Translations under genes and position numbers: made by a program | Source of the DNA: Actinomycetes bacterium | Lineage (GTDB): Bacteria; Actinomycetota; Actinomycetes; Mycobacteriales; Mycobacteriaceae | Length of the DNA: 64,000 bases | Reading direction: 5' to 3' | Assembly: GCA_023404955.1 (NCBI GenBank) | Contig: JAEXZY010000034.1 | Coordinates: 78,701-142,700 of the forward strand | Part shown: in pieces, positions 59,014 through 64,000 of the stretch | How the letters are laid out: every line of letters starts with the position of its first letter | How positions within the stretch are numbered: the first letter of the stretch is position 1 | The notes under the pieces: model-generated | Database searches by the model: none | Told to the model about the DNA's origin: nothing | The model's input: the letters and a program-made list of their open reading frames with translations, nothing else

Positions 59014-59075
59014 GCGCGAGCAGACGCGAACTCGAGCTCGACACGCGCAAATAGCTCGAGATTGTGACTGCTGGC
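59014..59075. repeat. Dispersed palindromic repeat, copy D
   Basis: GCGAGCAGACGCGAACTCGA on the left; a decayed right arm (AGCTCGAGATTGTGACTGCT). It lies between the convergent thioesterase and protease genes. Confidence 0.72.
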
Positions 59076-59093
59076 CGAGAAAGAGGGTCGGGA

Positions 59094-60107
59094 TCACGAC
59101 CCGGGGGTCAGCACCGCCTTGCCGGTCCGCGTGCCCCCGCTGCGATCGACCCAGGTCAGGTCGACGACGTCGCCTGGGTAGTGCCGGTCGAGCAGCGCCG
59201 GCAGCGATTTCGACGAGTCGAGCCGCACCCCGTCGACAGCGAGCAGCAGGTCGCCGTCGGCCAGGCCGGCCTGTTCGGCCGGTCCGCCGCGCAGCACCTC
59301 CTGAATGACGACGCCCGGCGCGCCGCGATCGGCCGCGCGGATACCGACACCCAGCAGAATCGGCGGTCCGATGTGCACGCTGTCCGAGGCGGCGCCGGCA
59401 CGGATCTGGTTGGCGATCGCCATCGCGTCGTTGATCGGAATGGCGAAGCCCTTGCCGCCGGGTCCCATCCGGAAGTTGACCGACGCGGCGGTCGTGATGC
59501 CGACGACCTCGCCGTTGCCGTTGACGACGGGGCCACCGGAGTCGCCCGCGCGGACCGGCGCGGCGAACTCGATCAAACCGGTGATCTCCTCGCTGGAGCC
59601 GGTCAGCGAGTCCTCGGCGTTGACGGTCTGACCGAATGCGGTGAACGTGCCGGTCTCACGGGTGAGCGGGCTCTGGGTGCCCGAGGCGTTCCCCAGGGCG
59701 ACGACGGGTTCGCCGGGCACCAGGACGTTGGAGTCCCCGATTCGAGCCGGCGGCAGTCCGCCGGCACCCTGCAATTGGAGTACCGCGACGTCACGCTTGC
59801 GGTCGTACCCGACCAGCGTCGCGGGGTAGGGGCGTCCGTTCACCGTGCCGGTGATGCGGTCCGCGCCCTGCACGACGTGGAAGTTGGTGAGCACCTGGCC
59901 GCCCGGGTCGATCACGAAGCCGGTGCCTGCGCCGATGACGCCCTGGTAGTCGACCTGGGTGTCGATTCGCACCACGGACGGCTCGACCTGCGTCGAGACC
60001 GCGACCAGGTCGTTGGGAGCGGCGGCAGCCGGCGCCACCGGGGCGACGAATGCCAGCGCTGCGATCAGTGCGGCCAGGACGAACCTCAGCCGGGGAAGAG
60101 AACCCAT
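59094..60107 (-). CDS. Secreted trypsin-like serine protease with PDZ domain
   Basis: A 337-aa exported protease. Signal peptide about 1-33 (LAALIAALAFVAPVAPAAAA). Catalytic His in LTNFHVVQG, Asp in KRDVAVLQL and Ser in RAGDSGGPVV. A PDZ domain occupies about 245-330 (QEVLRGGPAEQAGLADGDLL). It resembles the PepA/HtrA-like proteases of mycobacteria. ATG 60107 is chosen; a TTG nine bases upstream is possible. Confidence 0.88.
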   Translation of the reverse strand: MGSLPRLRFVLAALIAALAFVAPVAPAAAAPNDLVAVSTQVEPSVVRIDTQVDYQGVIGAGTGFVIDPGGQVLTNFHVVQGADRITGTVNGRPYPATLVGYDRKRDVAVLQLQGAGGLPPARIGDSNVLVPGEPVVALGNASGTQSPLTRETGTFTAFGQTVNAEDSLTGSSEEITGLIEFAAPVRAGDSGGPVVNGNGEVVGITTAASVNFRMGPGGKGFAIPINDAMAIANQIRAGAASDSVHIGPPILLGVGIRAADRGAPGVVIQEVLRGGPAEQAGLADGDLLLAVDGVRLDSSKSLPALLDRHYPGDVVDLTWVDRSGGTRTGKAVLTPGS

Positions 60108-60160
60108 AGCTACCAATAGTGGCCGGGCGGAGAGCTGCTGTCGAACGAGCTCGAGTGTGC

Positions 60161-60922
60161 TCAGTCCTCGACCGCCACTGAACCGCGGGTGCGGCGACGC
60201 TTGCTGAGCAGCGTTCCCTTGCCGCTCGGGCGCTTGTTCTGCAGCTTGCCGGGGGTGTCTGAATCCGCCGGGTCGTCCGATCCGCCGTCGGACTCGGCCT
60301 CGCTGTCGGCCGCGGAAGCCGGTGCCGGCTCACTCGCCGGCTCTTCCGCGTCGCCGCTCTCGGTGGGCGTGTCGGTGTCCTCGACGGTCTCTTCGACAGT
60401 CCCGGAGTCTTCGACTGCCTCGGCGTCATCGGCCTGCTCGCCTGTGCGGCGCCGCCGCGATGTGCGCTGCTTGACCTTCACCGGTTTCGGCGGCGGGGGC
60501 GGCAGCTCGGCGACGAATGCCAGGTGGAAGGCCAGGAAACCGAGCAGCGCGATCGCCGCAGCCGCGCCGTAGATGCCGAACAACCACTGGCCCGCGGTGT
60601 CCAGCGAGATCCAGATCTCCGCGACTGCCGTCCCGATGATCAGCGCCGCGGCGAGCACGTGCAGCACGATCGACGCGGTGCGCAGCCGCAGCGCGGCCCG
60701 GGGCACGCCGAATTCCGGCCGGCGGGTCCGTTGCAGTGTGAACACGACGGGAAGGGCGGCCAGGCCGATCAGCGCGCCGGTGACGATCCGCAGTGCGGTA
60801 CCCAGCGTGTGCGAGGTGTCCCCGAGCAGTTCGAACGTTCGGGGGAGGACGAAGAAGAAGTAGAGAACACCGGCGGCAACGGCGAACGACACGTGCCAGA
60901 CCACCGCGACGGTGCGGCCCAT
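60161..60922 (-). CDS. lucA: LucA-like membrane protein
   Basis: A 253-aa protein with four hydrophobic segments in the first 140 residues and a long acidic, Glu/Asp/Ser-rich cytoplasmic tail ending in basic KRRRTRGS. Length, topology and position (divergent from tRNA-Ser, SRP RNA and the Rv3722c-type gene) match Rv3723/LucA, which coordinates fatty acid and cholesterol import via Mce transporters. The identification depends mostly on synteny. Confidence 0.78.
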   Translation of the reverse strand: MGRTVAVVWHVSFAVAAGVLYFFFVLPRTFELLGDTSHTLGTALRIVTGALIGLAALPVVFTLQRTRRPEFGVPRAALRLRTASIVLHVLAAALIIGTAVAEIWISLDTAGQWLFGIYGAAAAIALLGFLAFHLAFVAELPPPPPKPVKVKQRTSRRRRTGEQADDAEAVEDSGTVEETVEDTDTPTESGDAEEPASEPAPASAADSEAESDGGSDDPADSDTPGKLQNKRPSGKGTLLSKRRRTRGSVAVED

Positions 60923-60992
60923 ACTCCTCCTCGATCGTGGTGCCCGGGACGCGATGTCGGTGTGAACCGGCTGATCGCGCCCCGGGCGAGTG

Positions 60993-61077
60993 CGGAGGAT
61001 GCGGGATTTGAACCCGCGAGGGCGTTAACCCAACCCGCGTTCCAGGCGAGCGCCATAGGCCACTAGGCGAATCCTCC
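60993..61077 (-). tRNA. tRNA-Ser (anticodon GGA)
   Basis: An 85-nt class II tRNA on the minus strand. Acceptor GGAGGAT pairs with ATCCTCC; discriminator G. The anticodon loop CTGGAAC gives GGA. The T-arm has GGGTTCAAATCCC. CCA is not encoded. It shares a T-loop with the tRNA-Ser(CGA) at 3862 but is not flanked by any integrase. Confidence 0.94.
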
Positions 61078-61137
61078 GTCGGCAATGGTAACCGACCGCC
61101 ATGGTGGCTCAGAAAATCCGGCACCCGTTAGACTCGC

Positions 61138-61230
61138 CGTGGACCCCGCGCGGCGTCCATCCTGTGAACTCCCCCAGGGCCGGAAGGCAGCAAGGGTCAA
61201 CGGGCTCTGGCGGGTGCGCGGGGTCCCCTT
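61138..61230 (+). ncRNA. ffs: Signal recognition particle RNA (4.5S, small type)
   Basis: The apical SRP core GGCCGGAAGGCAGCAAGGG is present at about 61179-61197, enclosed by a long closing stem GGACCCCGCGC (61141-61151) and GCGCGGGGTCC (61216-61226). It would bind Ffh and guide membrane proteins. Exact ends are estimated. Confidence 0.93.
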
Positions 61231-61263
61231 CATGTCACGCACGTACGACGCGAAAGGCGAGCG

Positions 61264-62562
61264 GTGTCGTTTCAGTCGCTGAGCCGCGAAGAGCTGGCTC
61301 AGCAGCACGAACTGCAGCAGCGCAACTACGCCGAGCTGCAGGCCAAGAAGCTCCAGCTCGATCTCACCCGCGGCAAGCCGTCGCCGGCCCAGCTCGATCT
61401 GTCCAAAGGGCTGCTGGCCTTGCCCGGCGACGGCCCGGACTCATTCCGCGATCCCGACGGCACCGACACCCGAAATTACGGCGGCCTGCACGGCCTGCCC
61501 GCGCTGCGCGCCATCTTCGGTGAGCTGCTCGGCATCGCCGTGCCGAACCTGATCGCCGGCAACAACGCCAGCCTCGAGTACATGCACGACGTCGTCATCT
61601 ACTCGCTGCTGCACGGCGGCGTCGATTCGCCCCGGCCGTGGATCGACGACCTGCGCGACGGCACCGGGGTGAAATTCCTGTGCCCGGCGCCCGGCTATGA
61701 CCGGCACTTCGCGATCACCGAGAGCCTCGGCATCGAGATGATCACGGTGCCGATGCGCGAAGACGGACCCGACGTCGACCTCATCGAAGAACTCGTCGCC
61801 GAGGACCCGGCGATCAAGGGCATGTGGTGCGTGCCGGTGTACGCCAACCCCACCGGTGCCACGTACTCCTGGGAAGTGGTCCGCCGGCTGGTGCAGATGC
61901 CTACGGCGGCAACCGATTTCCGTCTGATGTGGGACAACGCCTACGCGGTGCACACGTTGACCCACGAGTTCACCAAGCAGGTCGACGTGCTGGGCCTGGC
62001 CGCGGCGGCCAACCATGCGAACCGGCCGCTGGTGTTCGCCTCGACCTCGAAGATCACCTTCGCCGGCGCGGGAGTCAGCTTCTTCGGCGGATCGCTGGGC
62101 AACATCGCGTGGTACCTGCAGCACGCCGGTAAGAAGTCGATCGGCCCCGACAAGGTCAATCAACTCCGGCATCTTCGTTTCTTCGGCGACGCGGACGGGG
62201 TGCGGCTGCACATGCAGCGTCACCAGGAGCTCCTCGCGCCCAAGTTCGCGCTCGTCCAGGAGATCCTCGACGATCGGTTGGGCGCGTCGAAGATCGCGTC
62301 CTGGACCGACCCGAAGGGCGGCTACTTCGTCAGCCTCGACGTGCTGCCCGGCACGGCCAAGCGCACCGTCGCGTTGGCGAAGGACGCGGGCATCGCCGTG
62401 ACCGAGGCCGGCGCCTCGTTCCCGTACCGAAAAGACCCGGAAGACACCAACATCCGCATTGCGCCGACCTTCCCGGGAATGGCGGATCTGCGTGAGGCCA
62501 TCGACGGGTTGGCCACGTGCGCGCTGCTCTCGGCGACCGAATCGCTGCTGGCGGAGAAGTAG
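61264..62562 (+). CDS. PLP aminotransferase (Rv3722c-type aspartate aminotransferase)
   Basis: A 432-aa class I-fold enzyme from GTG 61264. It has LTRGKPSP, NYGGLHGLPALR, YANPTGATYSW, DNAYAVH and the Schiff-base Lys in STSKITFAGAG. Rv3722c is reported as the main aspartate aminotransferase of M. tuberculosis. The order SRP RNA, aminotransferase, dnaX matches that locus. Confidence 0.88.
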   Translation: MSFQSLSREELAQQHELQQRNYAELQAKKLQLDLTRGKPSPAQLDLSKGLLALPGDGPDSFRDPDGTDTRNYGGLHGLPALRAIFGELLGIAVPNLIAGNNASLEYMHDVVIYSLLHGGVDSPRPWIDDLRDGTGVKFLCPAPGYDRHFAITESLGIEMITVPMREDGPDVDLIEELVAEDPAIKGMWCVPVYANPTGATYSWEVVRRLVQMPTAATDFRLMWDNAYAVHTLTHEFTKQVDVLGLAAAANHANRPLVFASTSKITFAGAGVSFFGGSLGNIAWYLQHAGKKSIGPDKVNQLRHLRFFGDADGVRLHMQRHQELLAPKFALVQEILDDRLGASKIASWTDPKGGYFVSLDVLPGTAKRTVALAKDAGIAVTEAGASFPYRKDPEDTNIRIAPTFPGMADLREAIDGLATCALLSATESLLAEK

Positions 62563-62601
62563 GCCGCGAAGTAGTCACACCGGGTCGGTAGCCTCTTCGG
62601 C

Positions 62602-64000
62602 GTGGCTCTCTACCGTAAGTACCGTCCGGCGACCTTCGCCGAGGTCGTCGGCCAGGAACACGTCACCGAGCCGTTGTCCACCGCGCTGAATTCGGGCCGC
62701 ATCAACCACGCGTACCTGTTCTCCGGGCCCCGCGGGTGCGGCAAGACGTCGTCGGCACGCATCCTGGCCCGCTCGCTGAACTGCGTCCAGGGGCCCACCG
62801 CCACGCCCTGCGGCGTGTGCGATTCCTGTGTGGCGCTGGCGCCCAACGGTCCGGGCAACGTCGACGTCGTCGAACTCGACGCAGCCAGCCACGGCGGCGT
62901 CGACGACACCCGAGAGCTGCGCGACCGCGCGTTCTACGCACCCGCCCAGTCGCGGTACCGGATCTTCATCGTCGACGAAGCGCACATGGTGACCACGGCA
63001 GGGTTCAACGCGCTGCTCAAGATCGTCGAGGAGCCGCCCGACCACCTGATCTTCGTGTTCGCCACCACTGAGCCGGAGAAGGTGCTGCCGACCATCCGGT
63101 CGCGCACCCACCACTATCCGTTCCGGCTGCTCGCGCCCCGCACCATGCGATCGCTGATCGAGAAGATCGTCGCCTCGGAGACCGTCGACGTCGACGACGC
63201 GGTGTACCCGCTCGTGATCCGCGCCGGCGGTGGCTCGCCCCGCGACACGCTGTCGGTCCTCGACCAGCTCCTCGCCGGTGCGGAGGGAAACCACGTCGCG
63301 TACCAGCGCGCGCTGGCGCTGCTGGGCGCCACCGACGTCGCGCTGATCGACGACGCGATCGACGCGCTCGCCGCCGGGGACGCGGCGGCGCTGTTCGGCG
63401 CCGTCGAGGGGGTCGTGGACGCGGGACACGACCCGCGCCGGTTCGCCACGGATCTCCTGGAGCGCTTCCGGGATCTGATCGTGCTGCAGGCGGTGCCCGA
63501 CGCGGTCGCGCGCGGCGTCGTCGACGGCGCCGAGGACGAACTCGACAGGATGCGGGAACAGGCCGCGCGGATCGGGACCGCCACGTTGACCCGCTACGCC
63601 GAGGTGGTGCACGCCGGGCTGGGGGAGATGCGCGGGGCGACGGCGCCGCGGCTCCTGCTCGAGGTGGTGTGCGCGCGCCTGCTGCTGCCGTCGGCCAGCG
63701 ACAGCGAGGCCGCGCTGCTGCAACGGGTCGAGCGCATCGAAACCCGCCTGGACATGTCGATCCCCGCCGACGGCACCGCCGCCGCCTCTAACGCCGCGGC
63801 GCCCGCCAAGCAGTACATCCGCAAGACCAAGGCCGTCGAACCAGCCGAACAGCCCACGCCCCCCGCATCGGTCCCAGCGGCTCCGAAGCCCGCGCCGCCC
63901 GCACCCACGCCGCCCGCACCGACACCGCCCCCACCCGCGGCGCCCGAACCCGCTGCCGCCCGGACGGTTTCGTCGCCTCCGCCGGTGCGCCCACCCGCCG
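62602..64000 (+). CDS. dnaX: DNA polymerase III subunit gamma/tau (3' end outside window)
   Basis: The open frame starts at GTG 62602 and runs past the end; 466 codons are present. AAA+ clamp-loader features: Walker A GPRGCGKTS, the zinc cysteines of CGVCDSC, Walker B IVDEAHMVT and sensor TTEPEKV. The Pro/Ala-rich linker begins near residue 395. The cut falls in that linker. Confidence 0.95.
   Translation, partial: MALYRKYRPATFAEVVGQEHVTEPLSTALNSGRINHAYLFSGPRGCGKTSSARILARSLNCVQGPTATPCGVCDSCVALAPNGPGNVDVVELDAASHGGVDDTRELRDRAFYAPAQSRYRIFIVDEAHMVTTAGFNALLKIVEEPPDHLIFVFATTEPEKVLPTIRSRTHHYPFRLLAPRTMRSLIEKIVASETVDVDDAVYPLVIRAGGGSPRDTLSVLDQLLAGAEGNHVAYQRALALLGATDVALIDDAIDALAAGDAAALFGAVEGVVDAGHDPRRFATDLLERFRDLIVLQAVPDAVARGVVDGAEDELDRMREQAARIGTATLTRYAEVVHAGLGEMRGATAPRLLLEVVCARLLLPSASDSEAALLQRVERIETRLDMSIPADGTAAASNAAAPAKQYIRKTKAVEPAEQPTPPASVPAAPKPAPPAPTPPAPTPPPPAAPEPAAARTVSSPPPVRPPA

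Noticed and set aside
60130..60160. Fifth copy of the palindromic repeat near lucA
   Set aside because: It has GAGCTCGAGTGTGCTC-like bases but lacks matching arms; too weak to count.
1..64000. CRISPR array
   Set aside because: No regularly spaced repeat set and no cas-like genes were found.
1..64000. Insertion sequences
   Set aside because: No DDE or IS-type transposase frames were seen; the only recombinase is the tyrosine integrase.

Overview
This window is high-GC actinobacterial chromosome, almost certainly from a rapidly growing Mycobacterium (Mycolicibacterium type). Gene order at both ends follows the M. tuberculosis Rv3721c-Rv3763 neighbourhood as I remember it: dnaX, Rv3722c aminotransferase, SRP RNA, lucA, LigC/Prim-Pol genes, tadA and its partner, tyrA, glycine-betaine permeases and an LpqH-type lipoprotein. 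GTG starts and 4-bp start/stop overlaps are common. I had no database access, so family names rest on motifs read in the translations.

Layout. 1-3750: two osmoprotectant ABC permeases (the first cut by the window edge), a glycolipid-binding-like protein, prephenate dehydrogenase, and the tRNA adenosine deaminase with its partner protein. 3862-3952: tRNA-Ser(CGA). 3926-14046: a roughly 10.1-kb element integrated into the 3' end of that tRNA and bounded by a 27-bp perfect direct repeat. It carries a tyrosine integrase, excisionase, DNA-binding proteins, two HNH nucleases, a WhiB-like protein, a scaffold-like protein and a major capsid protein, but no recognisable portal, large terminase, protease, tail or lysis genes. 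At its far end lies a two-gene cassette of a DprA/SLOG protein and a ComF-like phosphoribosyltransferase. This looks like a phage satellite of the phiRv1/phiRv2 kind with a candidate defence cargo.

14.1-29.4 kb: secreted proteins, a CsbD protein, an XRE/DUF2975 pair, a mannitol-type PTS with sugar-alcohol dehydrogenase and DeoR regulator, an LpqH-type lipoprotein, tRNA-guanine transglycosylase, an amine oxidase, an amino-acid ABC transporter with fused binding protein and permease, and glutamyl-Q-tRNA(Asp) synthetase.

29.4-43.3 kb: a bacterial microcompartment locus of the RMM (Rhodococcus/Mycobacterium) type. Leftward: a PLP phospholyase-like aminotransferase, CoA-acylating aldehyde dehydrogenase, two tandem-domain shell trimers, a linker protein, vertex and hexamer shell proteins, an amino-alcohol kinase, an SDR dehydrogenase and a GntR regulator. 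Rightward and divergent: an APC permease, a B12-dependent diol dehydratase whose large and medium subunits are fused, its small subunit, and a reactivase. Repeated GGT-N3-ACC palindromes in the divergent promoter and upstream of gntR suggest one regulator. Both halves would deliver an aldehyde to the same aldehyde dehydrogenase.

43.3-64 kb: an MBL-fold hydrolase, an F420-type oxidoreductase, LigC-type ligase 2, an APC permease, a nucleotidyltransferase-like protein and Fic protein, LigC-type ligase 1 with Prim-PolC, an SDR and alpha/beta hydrolase divergent from a TetR gene with twin palindromic operators, a WGxxGxxG protein, a PucR regulator, an AurF-like di-iron protein, a thioesterase, a trypsin-like protease, lucA, tRNA-Ser(GGA), SRP RNA, the Rv3722c-type aminotransferase and the start of dnaX. 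Four copies of a palindromic intergenic repeat of about 60 bp lie in this part.
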